This document shows, one piece after another, positions 34,101-42,819 of a DNA stretch of 64,000 nucleotides. The stretch is taken from the NCBI GenBank assembly GCA_018266735.1, contig JAFDZT010000001.1, forward strand, positions 279,314 to 343,313, given 5' to 3'. Each line of letters begins with the position of its first letter. The stretch's first letter is position 1. The stretch is from Bacteroidota bacterium. Lineage in GTDB: Bacteria > Bacteroidota > Ignavibacteria > Kapaibacteriales > Kapaibacteriaceae. Under the pieces are notes generated by a model. The model made no database searches and was not told the DNA's origin. It worked only from the letters and a program-made list of their open reading frames with translations. Both the position numbers and the translations under genes were made by a program.

Positions 34101-36256
34101 ACTCGTTTTTGATCCAACACCGTGTCGAACCACTTGACGCAACGTATGCGAACTACACTCAAGCGTATGCCGTAGCCATAGAGACCGGCACCTTTGAAGA
34201 CGCATGTCTGAGCTACGAGTGCAGAGCATTTCACGAGTCCTTCCAAGGAAAGAACCTCCAAGGTTTGCTTGAAGCTGCCCGACACAATCACGACACTGTT
34301 GTTGAATGGAAGCAAGACAGGTATACGCTAACAACGGAGATCTATCTCCAAACTTTTCAACTGTTGCTAGATCCGACCGCACCTACGAGATTTCATGGTT
34401 CATGGGGCAGGGAGGAGGAGGTGTTCGAGAGGGCGGAACGGACCAACGATAAGTCCATGTTGTGTTCGCTGCATCTCCATGTTGCCTTTGTCAGCTACCT
34501 CCATGAAGACTTCGGACATGCGCTGTCGCATTTATCGCATGGATTTCGGGACATCGAGTCGATGCAAGGATCCATTGCCGAGCCGATCTTTGCCCAATAC
34601 AAGGCACTGTTGGCGCTTCGCGAGGCGCATGGGGCACGTCCGAGAGCTCGACGCTCTGCACTGCGCACAGCACGAGCGGCTCTCCGACTTCTACGGAAAT
34701 GGGCGTTGGATGGACCTGCCTGTACGCAGCACAGAGTGGACCTCGTGATGGCGGAGATCCACCGGGTCAACGGCCGCTACTTGGATGCCTTTGCTGCCTA
34801 CGATCGAAGCATTGCTCAAGCATCGCGATTCCAGTTCCTCGCAGATGAAGGGATCGCCAATGAGCTTGCTGCCCGCATGGCAGAGACGATCGGTCAATCA
34901 AACGCTGCACGAGAGTACGCTCGTCACGCGCTCGATTGTTTTCGACGTTGGGGAGCACAAGGCAAGGTTGCATTGCTCGAACAACGATATCCGGAGTTCG
35001 TACCGCGATATGCAGGCAGCTCATCGTTAGATACGACAACTACGTCGACCACTTCATCACACGATCGCGGAACCTCGTTGGACCTTACGTCGGTGGTCAA
35101 GGCATCGCATGTACTTGCCGGCGAGATCGACATCGATGCCCTTCTTCCGAAACTGATGACCATCGTGATGGAGAATGCCGGCGCTGAACGAGGCATGCTG
35201 TTGCTTGAGCGACAAGGTCAGTGGCTTGTCGAGGCCGAGAGCGATCTCAACCATGGACACACGCGGTTGATGCATTCTGCACGTCCCGACGGACATCTGC
35301 CGTTGAGTCTTCTGAGCTACGTTGTACGCACGCATGAGTCCGTTGTCCTTGCCGATGCCGCCACATCCCGACAGTTCATGTCGGACGACTATGTGGTACG
35401 TCAACAACCACGCAGCGTGCTTTGCATACCGATCACGCGACAGCACACGATCATCGGTGTGATCTACCTCGAGAACAATCTGGTGACCGGTGCCTTCACC
35501 GATGAACGCCTCGAAGTTCTGAACTTGCTCAGCGTCCAAATGGGGATCTCCATCGAGAATGCCATGTTGTATGAAAGTCTGGAGCGAAAGGTCCAGGAGC
35601 GTACCGCCGCTCTCGAAGAAGAGCAACGCAAGTCTGAGCGTCTCTTGTTGAATGTACTCCCGGCCGGGATCGTGCAGCGACTGAAGCAGGGCGAGACCAC
35701 CATCGCAGATCGGTCCAGTAATGTTACGGTGTTGTTCGCCGACATTGTGGACTTCACGCATCTCTCTGCATCGATCGAGCCGGAGCAAGTGGTGGACATC
35801 CTGAACACGGTCTTCAATCACTTCGACGATCTTGTCGAGCGCTACGGCGTCGAGAAGATCAAGACCATCGGCGATGCCTACATGGCCGTTGGCGGCATTC
35901 CCGAGCCGCGCGCAGATCATGCCGATGTAATGGTGCGCCTTGCCCTCGACATGCAGGCATCGGTGCCGCTCGTGGCCAGAGCTGTCGGACTCGACTCGAT
36001 CAAGATCCGCGTGGGCATTCACACCGGCAGTGTGATCGCCGGTGTGATCGGACGTTCGAAGTTCAGTTATGATCTCTGGGGCGACACCGTGAACACGGCC
36101 GCGCGCATGGAGAGTCATGGCATGCCCGGACGTGTGCACGTGAGCGAAGACGTCATCCGACATTTGAATGGGCGGACAACGGCGTACACCATCGAACAGC
36201 GCGACCAGATCGAGATCAAGGGCAAGGGTCTGATGACCACGTACTTCGTGTCATAG
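31130..36256 (+). CDS. Ser/Thr kinase - STAND/AAA ATPase - GAF - adenylate cyclase
   Basis: 1708 residues. Residues 1-270 form a Hanks-type kinase: K36, catalytic loop H126-K-D128-V-K-P-E-N133, metal Asp D147 in a DLD instead of DFG, and A-P-E-Q. From about 300 comes an ATPase with Walker A G328-x-S-G-I-G-K-T and Walker B L-F-L-D-D-M-Q-W-A-D, then a long helical TPR-like region to about 1300. A GAF domain follows (about 1325-1480), then a coiled coil and a class III cyclase (about 1520-1700). The cyclase carries K-T-I-G-D and Y-D-L-W-G-D, the Lys/Asp pair that selects ATP. The layout matches known kinase/ATPase/sensor-kinase giants, with the histidine kinase replaced by a cyclase. It is coupled to the oxidase gene upstream. 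Confidence 0.9.
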   Translation: MIDLPGYRVRGILYESAAHVLYYAETENTGEDVILKTMHAGSATPHRCSRLRLEYLLTSRVAPTSVIGARALVEHRNIPVFVKTDVHGVPLDQLIRAGGMDISDVLSIGVQLANALDAVHSAGIMHKDVKPENVIVVPETLQTFLTDLDIASELKQEHAEAAEVGELSGSLPYIAPEQTGRMNRAVDYRADFYSLGALLYEITTGRRPFHANDAMEMIHCHIARQPEPISVLRPDAPEALRSIIHRLMAKTAEDRYQSAFGLAEDLRRCQQEWSASGTIQPFLLATHDASDRLLIPQTLYGREADIQAIVDTFERSANGTTQFMTVCGYSGIGKTSLINEVQRSIAVRRGHFVSGKHDQYQRNLPYSALVQALERLIRQILSEPDAMLEEIRASIIDALRDQGSVITEVLPVLSILIGPQPDIVETGGLDAQRRFNETLTAFLGAVASPKHPLVLFLDDMQWADSATLSFIEHLTTSTELSLMFVLSYRDNEVPPTHPLMGCISVLERGPSAYRQLRLHPLTVEHVCELLHDALARSHDDVRPLAEILCRKTDGNPFFVNQFLKTLCERSSLYYSKSEKQWQWDLDDIIQGGMTDNVVELMTQKLRSFSPSVQHTLNIAAAIGGEFDLSLIATVNNDLRGTAEQLWEPLREGLVYIDGAVSLADVIQSIDDDLSLANSIRVRFQHDRIQQAAYALVSEDERALVHHRIGRAMFERSRTTDRDSIFEIAAQWNAGRRYCVLEEDILVLLQLDLKAALHALASAAFASARVYALTALENIPPNGWERHTELTRTIHETLAECDVLCAEFEHLDTICTTLTKHATMPAHSVLVYDVLRRSYIAQMRFPDAIDAALKAVALLGVKFPAKPTTAHAAAKLIQLKMMVGRKTPEDLRALPDLHDDRVYQIVRITAEIASAVYMTWPELFPLLLLKQMELTLRYGNHRYSASVFIGYAIIQAVALGEVRRAYALATAALSLPDRYNAKELASKNLSAYSFLIQHRVEPLDATYANYTQAYAVAIETGTFEDACLSYECRAFHESFQGKNLQGLLEAARHNHDTVVEWKQDRYTLTTEIYLQTFQLLLDPTAPTRFHGSWGREEEVFERAERTNDKSMLCSLHLHVAFVSYLHEDFGHALSHLSHGFRDIESMQGSIAEPIFAQYKALLALREAHGARPRARRSALRTARAALRLLRKWALDGPACTQHRVDLVMAEIHRVNGRYLDAFAAYDRSIAQASRFQFLADEGIANELAARMAETIGQSNAAREYARHALDCFRRWGAQGKVALLEQRYPEFVPRYAGSSSLDTTTTSTTSSHDRGTSLDLTSVVKASHVLAGEIDIDALLPKLMTIVMENAGAERGMLLLERQGQWLVEAESDLNHGHTRLMHSARPDGHLPLSLLSYVVRTHESVVLADAATSRQFMSDDYVVRQQPRSVLCIPITRQHTIIGVIYLENNLVTGAFTDERLEVLNLLSVQMGISIENAMLYESLERKVQERTAALEEEQRKSERLLLNVLPAGIVQRLKQGETTIADRSSNVTVLFADIVDFTHLSASIEPEQVVDILNTVFNHFDDLVERYGVEKIKTIGDAYMAVGGIPEPRADHADVMVRLALDMQASVPLVARAVGLDSIKIRVGIHTGSVIAGVIGRSKFSYDLWGDTVNTAARMESHGMPGRVHVSEDVIRHLNGRTTAYTIEQRDQIEIKGKGLMTTYFVS

Positions 36257-36280
36257 CGCAGTCCTTGCCGCCATTCCGCC

Positions 36281-37375
36281 TTACGTCTTCTCCGGCACCT
36301 TCCCGCCAACATAGGCCGCGCTGGTGAGTCCCATCAGGATGAGCATCGAGTTGTCAATGTCCGGAATGCTCACCGTGGCCCATACTCGGTAACAGTAGTA
36401 GAAGCCGAAGAGCACCGTCCACACCACCACTTGCAGTCGTTGCAACGACAGTCCACCCGAACCATCGTTCGTGATGTCGGTGAGGATGGAATGCGTTGGT
36501 CGCTGCTCCACCGTAGTGTTGTTCTTGGCAGCCGTCGAGCGCTTGGTGAGCTCGATACCCGCGGCCGCAAGGGCCGACGCTGTGCTGATCGTGATGATGC
36601 CAAGCACGCTCGTCGAGATGGGTACATAGAGCGTGGTGATGGTGTAGAGGTAGATGGACGAGATCACCACGAGCATGAACCAGAACGCCATCTGCGTGAG
36701 CGATAAGCTGTACGCTCCTTCTTTGCCGGAATCTGATTCGCTCGTCCCGCGCAACATCGTGGTATTGAGCGCACGATTCACGAAGAAGACAATGAAGAAT
36801 ATCACCACGGCGCTGGCGATATAGAACCGATCGAGATGAATGACCTTGATCTGCATGCTGTAACCGTTCGCACGCGATGCAGCGCGGATCACGCCGTGAT
36901 CGTCAATGCGATCCACCTTGCTAACCACGGTACTCAACGGATAGCCGCTCCCGATCTTGGCAATGCTGATCGAGACCGGTTTGAGCTTCCATGGATTCGG
37001 TCTGCCCAGAACCTCTGCCCACTGCTTCTGATTGATGCCGCTGAAGTCGTCGAGGGTGAGTCGGAAGGTGATGCACGACGAGTTCGTGTCGACACTCTCT
37101 GCCTTGATCCCATCGAATCGCTGTCCGTCCATCACAAGGACGATCTCATCGGTGGAGTTCACGGTCTTGAGAAAGGTGGAAAGGTTGGCCACGTCTACAA
37201 TGAGCGCCTCGTTCAATCCGACGATGGTGGGATGTGCAGAGTCCATGCCATGCGCAGAGATCACGATAGGCGTGGTGATCGGTGCAGCCGATGGATCGCG
37301 CCAGCGATACACAGACTGTGCGTTCGCCATCGTTGAAAGGATGACGATGGCGAACGCAAGAATGGAGATGTTCAT
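36281..37375 (-). CDS. Membrane protein of unknown function
   Basis: 364 residues with a signal peptide (MNISILAFAIVILSTMANA-Q). A periplasmic beta domain fills about 20-180, and hydrophobic helices lie near 185-205, 235-255, 260-280, 320-340 and 345-360. The C-terminal part L-S-L-Q-R-L-Q-V-V-V-W-T, then L-I-L-M-G-L-T-S-A-A-Y, G-G-K-V-P-E-K resembles a membrane family I have seen annotated only as hypothetical. Its ATG overlaps the stop of the secreted C39-like gene, so the two form a coupled pair. Confidence 0.75.
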   Translation of the reverse strand: MNISILAFAIVILSTMANAQSVYRWRDPSAAPITTPIVISAHGMDSAHPTIVGLNEALIVDVANLSTFLKTVNSTDEIVLVMDGQRFDGIKAESVDTNSSCITFRLTLDDFSGINQKQWAEVLGRPNPWKLKPVSISIAKIGSGYPLSTVVSKVDRIDDHGVIRAASRANGYSMQIKVIHLDRFYIASAVVIFFIVFFVNRALNTTMLRGTSESDSGKEGAYSLSLTQMAFWFMLVVISSIYLYTITTLYVPISTSVLGIITISTASALAAAGIELTKRSTAAKNNTTVEQRPTHSILTDITNDGSGGLSLQRLQVVVWTVLFGFYYCYRVWATVSIPDIDNSMLILMGLTSAAYVGGKVPEKT

Positions 37376-40338
37376 TGCATCTTTACGAACTGTTGAGTGA
37401 AGATGGCATTGGTCGTGGTGATCCTGACGATGTACCGTCCGGTTGGCATCGAGGAAAGCGAAAGCGGAATACCCTGCATGAGCACGTCACTCGTTGCTAC
37501 ACGTTGTTGAACGAGCTCACCTAGTGTCGTGTACACGCCGATCGTGACCGTGTTCGACCGTGTGATGTCGGCGCGGATCGTCACAACATCATAAGCAGGA
37601 TTGGGAACGATCTCCACGGAGGCGATCTCGCGGGAGACATCTTCTCCCACGCCGGTGAAGACGATCGTTGGATCGTACTCGAAGCTCACGGCAGACTCGA
37701 TGATGCATCGTTCTGTGGAAGGTGCGAGTTCCTGTACGCAGAGTGCACCGTTGTCCGAGACCAACGTACCGATCGTGCGAGCCTGACCCGTGGCATGTCC
37801 TTCGTCAAGATCTCTGTCGACCACCACGCGCGTGACGCCGTTGTACGAAAGCCATCCGTTCAACAAGGCCCAGGAACCGCGCGTCCGTCCGCTCGACGTA
37901 TACCATCCGAGTTCGACGAGCAACGGTGCTTTGGCAAGACGTTCCGTCATCCACGATGCCGTTGGTGCCGCCGCCGTACCTGTCTCGTTTTGCGCACTGT
38001 GTGAGGAGGATGTGGCTGTGATCTGTGCGTCGGAGATGCTGGCACTTTGATACCGCACACGGATCGGCTGACGTACACCATCGAGATAGTCAAGCGCGCC
38101 CTTGATCATGTTCGTGCGTACAGTGCCTTGCCGCCCTCGCTGTCCTTGTTGCGTGAGCGTGATGCGACGTTGCGTTCTGGTATCAGGGAATTGGAGGGCG
38201 GGAAGGGTCGTGTCGAGCATGTGCAGGATGTCGGCAATGGCCGACTGACCAGATGCACCGCGATCGCTGAGTGTGTCGGGATAAAGAGAACGTGTAGCAG
38301 TTGAATCGAGATCAGTGATGTCGTAGTGCAGCCAACGGAGATTCGTGTCCGTAGGGGCGAAGGCTCCCTTCGTCCACGTCGGCAACGAAAGTGTTCCCGG
38401 AGAGGGGCGCCACGTCTCGGTTCCAAGCGATGGGGCATTGAGCGTCGTTGAGTCTGGGTAGACGCGAAGTCGATACACCGTATGTGGGATCGTATCGAAT
38501 GGTCGGCGGTCCGTGAGCGTGTCGGCATACCACACGTTCATCCACAACGAGTCACGTACCGTGCTCTTGATGTGCGTGCTATCAACGACCATTGTGACGG
38601 ACTCGCCCAATCGATCACCCACGGGAATGTTGGCAAGCGATACCGTGGTGATCGATGGCGTGAATGCATTGGCAAAGTGGAGTGAGGTGCTGGCTGTGTG
38701 ATCGATCGACCACCACACACCACTTTTCCCGAAGACAAAGCCCTTGAAGCCCTTCCACAACTTCCCTGCCGTGCTTCGACCAACACGATGCACGGTAGAG
38801 TCGTAGGATTCAGAGCAGAGGAAAAAGGGAACCGTGGCATGTGCCTTTCCATCTGAGCCAACGTAGCCGTCAACATAGGGCACACCACCGGCAAGCGTAT
38901 CCCACGACTGCTTCCGTTCACGCGTGCCGCCGGCACGTCGCTGGTCACCGTCGTCCTTGTACCAAAGATCCTTGCCTGTTGCCGACTGCGCGGCGCCGGT
39001 GATCACCACGGCATGACGGCCGACGACTTTGGAACCACTGCCGCTATCTTCATGGAATTCAATGAACATCTCCACGTCTTCACTATCCTTCACTTCTTTC
39101 TTCAACCACTCCCACTTCGGATAGCCTCCATCACCTTCGTTCTTCGCTGTCTTGATGTAGTCGTCGTCACTCTCGGCATCGCTCGTACTACCGCGGATCT
39201 GGAACTTCACCTTGATCGGCAGATCGTACTTGTTGATGAATTCGAGCTTGCCTCGAACGAAGTCCTCACTCCACACACCCGTCTCCTTCTCGCGACGCAT
39301 GAGCCGTCCCAACTCTTCAAGCTTCTCACGATGCGAGAGACCGGTTTTCTTCATCGGGAACTCCTGTTCAAGCCACTCCATGGAATTCGCTGCCGAGGTG
39401 GGCGCACAGGCATTGAGATCACCTGCGAAGTTTGAGGCCTCGTTATAGGGATGATTGGCGGAGTCGAGATCGAGATTCGGAACGCGACAACCCCACACCA
39501 GACCATCGGTGACTACGCTGCCATTGGGGATGGTGATCGGATCGAGGCGCACGGACGTCCGTGTTGTGTCGCGCACACCACCGTGATCGATCCGCGTGCT
39601 ATCGAATCGTACCCACCGATAGGCTTTCAGAGTTGTGTCGGTGCTAAGGGTCGTATCAGAAAGATCGTATGAAAGCTTTAACGAATCAGGCACCGACGGC
39701 TTCAGCACGGAATGCAGGTCGACGTTCTGCTGCATCGTCACACTGTCGAGCGACGGTGGGACGGCCTGATTGCGGAGGATCCAATAGGCGATACCGGCGA
39801 TCGACCAAGCACGCACATTGAGATATCGATACACGTTCGACGGACCGTATCGGTACTGAAATGTAGCATTCGCCTTGTCGCGATTCACGAACGGTCGCAG
39901 GTAGGCATTCCAGTACAGGGCGGCAAGGAGAACGGGAGGATAGACAAGGGCATCTTGCGTGATGGTGTTGTTCGAGGGGTTGATGTCCTCGGAGAAGGAG
40001 ATCGACGTGGTGATCGTGTACATGCCCGACGTCAGCGGATACCACAACTGCGTCAGCAGCAGCGTCAGATGCGTGTAGGGGGCGATGTTCTGTCCGGGGA
40101 TCTCGGTCTGGTAGACCAGTGTTCCGCTGGCCTTGTTTCTGATCGTGACGGCGATCGTGTATTCCGCGGTGGCGAGTCGATTATCGTTGGCGATCTCGAT
40201 GGCGAGCTGCGCTGCCATCAGTGCTCGAAGCTGTCCGTACAGTGCGATGTATTGCACCGGACGCAGATCTGTGGCCTTCGCCGGCCTCGCTACGGCGAGT
40301 GCGAACACAGCCACCAACACACATGCGATACTGCGCAT
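37372..40338 (-). CDS. Large secreted C39-peptidase-like protein with T9SS tail
   Basis: 988 residues from ATG 40338, which has a strong GGAGGGGG site 3 nt upstream. The signal peptide ends near AKA. A papain-like C39 fold is suggested by C311 in N-A-C-A-P-T-S-A-A-N and H442 in G-R-H-A-V-V-I-T-G-A, spaced as in C39-type cysteine peptidases. The surrounding residues 1-290 and 480-900 are beta-rich and repeat-like. The last 80 residues form a Por sorting domain (V-P-N-P-A-Y-D, P-T-G-R-Y-I-V-R-I). It may be a surface protease, or a proteolytically inactive adhesin with that fold. The gene shares an ATGA overlap with the membrane-protein gene. Confidence 0.75.
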   Translation of the reverse strand: MRSIACVLVAVFALAVARPAKATDLRPVQYIALYGQLRALMAAQLAIEIANDNRLATAEYTIAVTIRNKASGTLVYQTEIPGQNIAPYTHLTLLLTQLWYPLTSGMYTITTSISFSEDINPSNNTITQDALVYPPVLLAALYWNAYLRPFVNRDKANATFQYRYGPSNVYRYLNVRAWSIAGIAYWILRNQAVPPSLDSVTMQQNVDLHSVLKPSVPDSLKLSYDLSDTTLSTDTTLKAYRWVRFDSTRIDHGGVRDTTRTSVRLDPITIPNGSVVTDGLVWGCRVPNLDLDSANHPYNEASNFAGDLNACAPTSAANSMEWLEQEFPMKKTGLSHREKLEELGRLMRREKETGVWSEDFVRGKLEFINKYDLPIKVKFQIRGSTSDAESDDDYIKTAKNEGDGGYPKWEWLKKEVKDSEDVEMFIEFHEDSGSGSKVVGRHAVVITGAAQSATGKDLWYKDDGDQRRAGGTRERKQSWDTLAGGVPYVDGYVGSDGKAHATVPFFLCSESYDSTVHRVGRSTAGKLWKGFKGFVFGKSGVWWSIDHTASTSLHFANAFTPSITTVSLANIPVGDRLGESVTMVVDSTHIKSTVRDSLWMNVWYADTLTDRRPFDTIPHTVYRLRVYPDSTTLNAPSLGTETWRPSPGTLSLPTWTKGAFAPTDTNLRWLHYDITDLDSTATRSLYPDTLSDRGASGQSAIADILHMLDTTLPALQFPDTRTQRRITLTQQGQRGRQGTVRTNMIKGALDYLDGVRQPIRVRYQSASISDAQITATSSSHSAQNETGTAAAPTASWMTERLAKAPLLVELGWYTSSGRTRGSWALLNGWLSYNGVTRVVVDRDLDEGHATGQARTIGTLVSDNGALCVQELAPSTERCIIESAVSFEYDPTIVFTGVGEDVSREIASVEIVPNPAYDVVTIRADITRSNTVTIGVYTTLGELVQQRVATSDVLMQGIPLSLSSMPTGRYIVRITTTNAIFTQQFVKMQ

Positions 40339-40461
40339 ATCCCCCTCCGGGATCGTGTGGAAATTATAAGCCGCCAAACTACAAGAATTGTAACCTTTTC
40401 CTACTTCAATGTTACTCTGACGTTCAATTCCCGTTCTTCAACATGTTCTATGAGGGTAGGT

Positions 40462-40827
40462 ATGTCCAAGGTCGTTCACTTTGAGATCCCCGCAGAGGAT
40501 CCGCAGAAGAAGATGGATTTCTTTTCCAAGGTCTTTGGCTGGTCGTTCCAGTCGTGGGAAGGTTCAGACTACTACATGACGAAGTCAGGACCGGAGGACG
40601 AGATGGGCATTGAGGGCGCCATCATGAAGCGCAACGACCCCTCACAACCCCTCGTCAACGTCATCAACGTCACCTCTATTGATGAGACCGCTCCCCTGGT
40701 CGAAGCCAATGGCGGCAAGGTCGTCGTTCCCAAAATGGCCGTCGGCGACATGGGCTTCGTGGCCTACTTCACGGATCCCGAAGGGATGATCCATGGGATG
40801 TGGGAAACAGTGACGAGTTACAAGTGA
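40462..40827 (+). CDS. VOC-family (glyoxalase/bleomycin-resistance-like) protein
   Basis: 121 residues from ATG 40462 (V-V-H-F-E-I-P-A-E-D). Typical features are the F-Y/F-x-x-V-F-G-W block near 20-30, and F-T-D-P-E-G near 105 with the metal-ligand position in H-F-E. It is a small metal-dependent or ligand-binding protein with unknown substrate. The last residues V-T-S-Y-K-stop are encoded by the 7-bp repeat that continues past the gene, so the native C-terminus may have been replaced. Confidence 0.88.
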   Translation: MSKVVHFEIPAEDPQKKMDFFSKVFGWSFQSWEGSDYYMTKSGPEDEMGIEGAIMKRNDPSQPLVNVINVTSIDETAPLVEANGGKVVVPKMAVGDMGFVAYFTDPEGMIHGMWETVTSYK

Positions 40828-40945
40828 CAAGTTACGAGTGACGAGTTGAGTTACGAGTTACGAGTGACAAGTGACAAGTGACAAGTGCTGGATAAACTGC
40901 ACGAAGTGTCAACTCGTAACTTGTCACTCGTCACTTGTAACTCAA
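40809..40945. repeat. RAGTKAC heptanucleotide repeats forming a large inverted repeat
   Basis: On the plus strand, from the last codons of the VOC gene, units such as GAGTTAC, AAGTGAC, GAGTGAC and AAGTTAC repeat with a 7-bp period to about 40888. The opposite orientation runs from 40911 to 40945 and ends just before the stop of the convergent FISUMP gene. The two arms could form a long hairpin, so the region may act as a bidirectional terminator. Confidence 0.8.
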
Positions 40946-40946
40946 T

Positions 40947-41594
40947 TCAGTCTTTCACCAACCGCACCGACAACCCCCTGTCCATCTCGTTGTACACGGC
41001 GTAGACAAGCGAGTCGTTGCAATAGACGAAGCGTTGCTTTGCGGTAACGGAGTCTTCCTTGGTGGAGGTCCAGAACTCACCGTAGACGCCAACGAGATAG
41101 AAGGCGCCGGCCTTGCCGCGATATCCGGCGGGGAGAGCAGAGAAGCCGAACTCGTTGGTGCCGGCGCCGCCGCCGGCCCAGCCGACCCAGCCTGTCACGT
41201 TCTTGAGCTTCAGTCCTGGATTCACACCGGCATAGTCGACCAATGTCTGCCACTCCGCATCTGACGCTACATGCCATCCGGCGGGCGCAAGTCCGCGCGG
41301 ATCGTTCACAGCGAACCAGTTATACAGCTTGCCATAGAGCGTATCGTTCGATGCGAGATCGTCTGTATAACAATACGCCGGCGTACCACTCTTCCCTGCC
41401 GCCACCCAATCCTTCGCATTGGTCACATACAAGATGCTGTCGCCGTTGCGGAAGCGACTCACGTTCAAGTTCTTGGATGTCCATACCTGCGTGCCGATGC
41501 GCACAGCGCCTGCGGGAAGGACTTCGGGACCCGTACCATCGTCCTTGCATGAAGCAAGGATGAGAACGGTGGCAAGGAGAAGGAGATGTTTCAT
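40947..41594 (-). CDS. FISUMP-domain lipoprotein
   Basis: 215 residues from ATG 41594. A lipobox (L-I-L-A-S-C) gives a mature N-terminal Cys16. Residues of about 30-215 form a Fibrobacter succinogenes major paralogous (FISUMP) domain: G-T-Q-V-W-T-S-K-N-L-N-V, Y-G-K-L-Y-N-W-F-A-V, P-A-G-W-H-V-A-S-D-A-E-W, F-S-A-L-P-A-G-Y-R, and S-V-R-L-V-K-D at the end. It is exported to the outer surface or periplasm, and its function is unknown. The stop is followed immediately by the inverted heptamer repeat. Confidence 0.92.
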   Translation of the reverse strand: MKHLLLLATVLILASCKDDGTGPEVLPAGAVRIGTQVWTSKNLNVSRFRNGDSILYVTNAKDWVAAGKSGTPAYCYTDDLASNDTLYGKLYNWFAVNDPRGLAPAGWHVASDAEWQTLVDYAGVNPGLKLKNVTGWVGWAGGGAGTNEFGFSALPAGYRGKAGAFYLVGVYGEFWTSTKEDSVTAKQRFVYCNDSLVYAVYNEMDRGLSVRLVKD

Positions 41595-41613
41595 ATGCAA
41601 AGATAGGTGGTGA

Positions 41614-41907
41614 TCACAACGACAGCGCCGCCGCCAATTCGTCGGCGAGGGGTTCAGAATACATGCCATAGGCATTCACAAGCACACCTTTGATGCCATG
41701 CTTCTCGGAGGAGATCGCATAGACGATCACCTCGTCGGCAGGGTCGGACGCGCCTTCCAGTCGTATCACGGAATCGATCTTGAACTCATCATGATACATC
41801 TTCACGGCGTGCGCTGTACACTCCAAACAATTCGTGCGGAGATTGAGATCTTCCGTATACCCTTCTCGTTTGAGTCGGTCCAGAATGTCGACGAGGGTTG
41901 GTTCCAT
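41614..41907 (-). CDS. Small conserved protein (often labelled phosphoribosylpyrophosphate synthetase)
   Basis: 97 residues from ATG 41907. The pattern L-x-x-R-G-Y-T-x-D-L-N-L, C-L-E-C, then F-x-I-D-x-x-x-R-L-E-G-x-S-D-P-x-D-E-x-x-x-Y-A-I-S-S, and K-G-V-L-V-N-A-Y-G-x-Y-S matches a small Bacteroidota family frequently misnamed as phosphoribosylpyrophosphate synthetase; it has none of the PRPP synthase motifs. The function is unknown. It is 19 bp upstream of the FISUMP start on the same strand. Confidence 0.85.
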   Translation of the reverse strand: MEPTLVDILDRLKREGYTEDLNLRTNCLECTAHAVKMYHDEFKIDSVIRLEGASDPADEVIVYAISSEKHGIKGVLVNAYGMYSEPLADELAAALSL

Positions 41908-42032
41908 TGCCTGTTGCCTTGGCTTGTTCTGTCTGGTACTTGACCGAAAATATAACCAGGATCGGCTGACAAAACTCATAGCTCCCGGCACTGAACACTC
42001 GTAGGATCGACCGTTCACGCAAAGGTGTTCTC

Positions 42033-42759
42033 ATGCGTAAAAAGCTCTTACACCACTTCATCACACGGATGCTCACGTCTCGCTTCGCCTTCCTCCGTGG
42101 AAGCGCCGCCGTCATGGCCTCAGACCTTGGTGCCAGCGGACGTCCAGTGGGGATCAAACGCGCAAGTATGCGGTGATATGGACGTTGCGAACTTTGGCGC
42201 GTTCATTTCTGCCGAACGCGATCTTGTGTTCGGTATCAACGATTTCGACGAGACCATTCCAGGTCCGTTCGAATGGGATCTGAAACGGTTGGTTGCCAGC
42301 ATCGTGTAGAGCGGTCGGTTCTTGGGCGCCGATGAGGCGCCGTTCATTGTGCACGAGACCGAAACAAAGACGGGCATGCCGATCTCTGAGGCAATCTCCA
42401 TTTTCTTGCATTCTTACATCAGCTCGTTGGCTGACGATCGGAAGATCCTCTTGAAGCGATATCGTATTGTTGACGTTGCACGAAAGGTCGTTGGTGTTGG
42501 GAGTGTGGGCACACGTTGTCGGGTGATCTTCCTGCAACTCAAGGAAGCACAACCATCCGTGCTCAAGCCCAATGTGCGGAAGTCCGCCTACGAGAACCAA
42601 GGTCAGCGCGTTGTTTCAGGTCAGCGCCTCATCCAAGGCGCTCCCGACATCTTCCTCGGTTGGGGCGAGATCGAAGGTCTCAACTTCTATGTTCGTAAGC
42701 TACGCGACATGAAGGGTGGCGTGGAATTCGAACCGGGAAAGGTGAAGATCGAGAAGTGA
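42033..42759 (+). pseudogene. Broken DUF2252-family gene
   Basis: Two frames together encode DUF2252 blocks: F-L-R-G-S-A-A-V-M-A-S-D-L (frame of the ATG at 42033), then, after a frameshift near 42125, the G-D-M-D-V-A-N-F-G-A-F and I-N-D-F-D-E-T-I-P-G-P-F-E-W-D blocks. An in-frame TAG stops translation at 42307. Further on are V-D-V-A-R-K-V-V-G-V-G-S-V-G-T-R, D-I-F-L-G-W and R-D-M-K-G. An internal segment before the F-L-Q block and the whole C-terminus are missing. DUF2252 proteins are usually over 400 residues. It ends in E-K-stop where the heptamer repeat begins. Confidence 0.85.
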
Positions 42760-42819
42760 GTTGAGTTACGTGTGACAAGTGGTGAGTTGAGTTACAAGTG
42801 ACAAGTGACGAGTGACAAG
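42756..42819 (+). repeat. RAGTKAC heptanucleotide repeats (second locus)
   Basis: The same family as at 40809-40945 (GAGTTAC, AAGTGAC, GAGTGAC units) starts at the stop codon of the DUF2252 pseudogene. It passes directly into the 12-13 bp array. Confidence 0.8.

Noticed and set aside
41614..41907. Phosphoribosylpyrophosphate synthetase
   Set aside because: The 97-residue protein has none of the PRPP-synthase motifs; the name is a propagated label.
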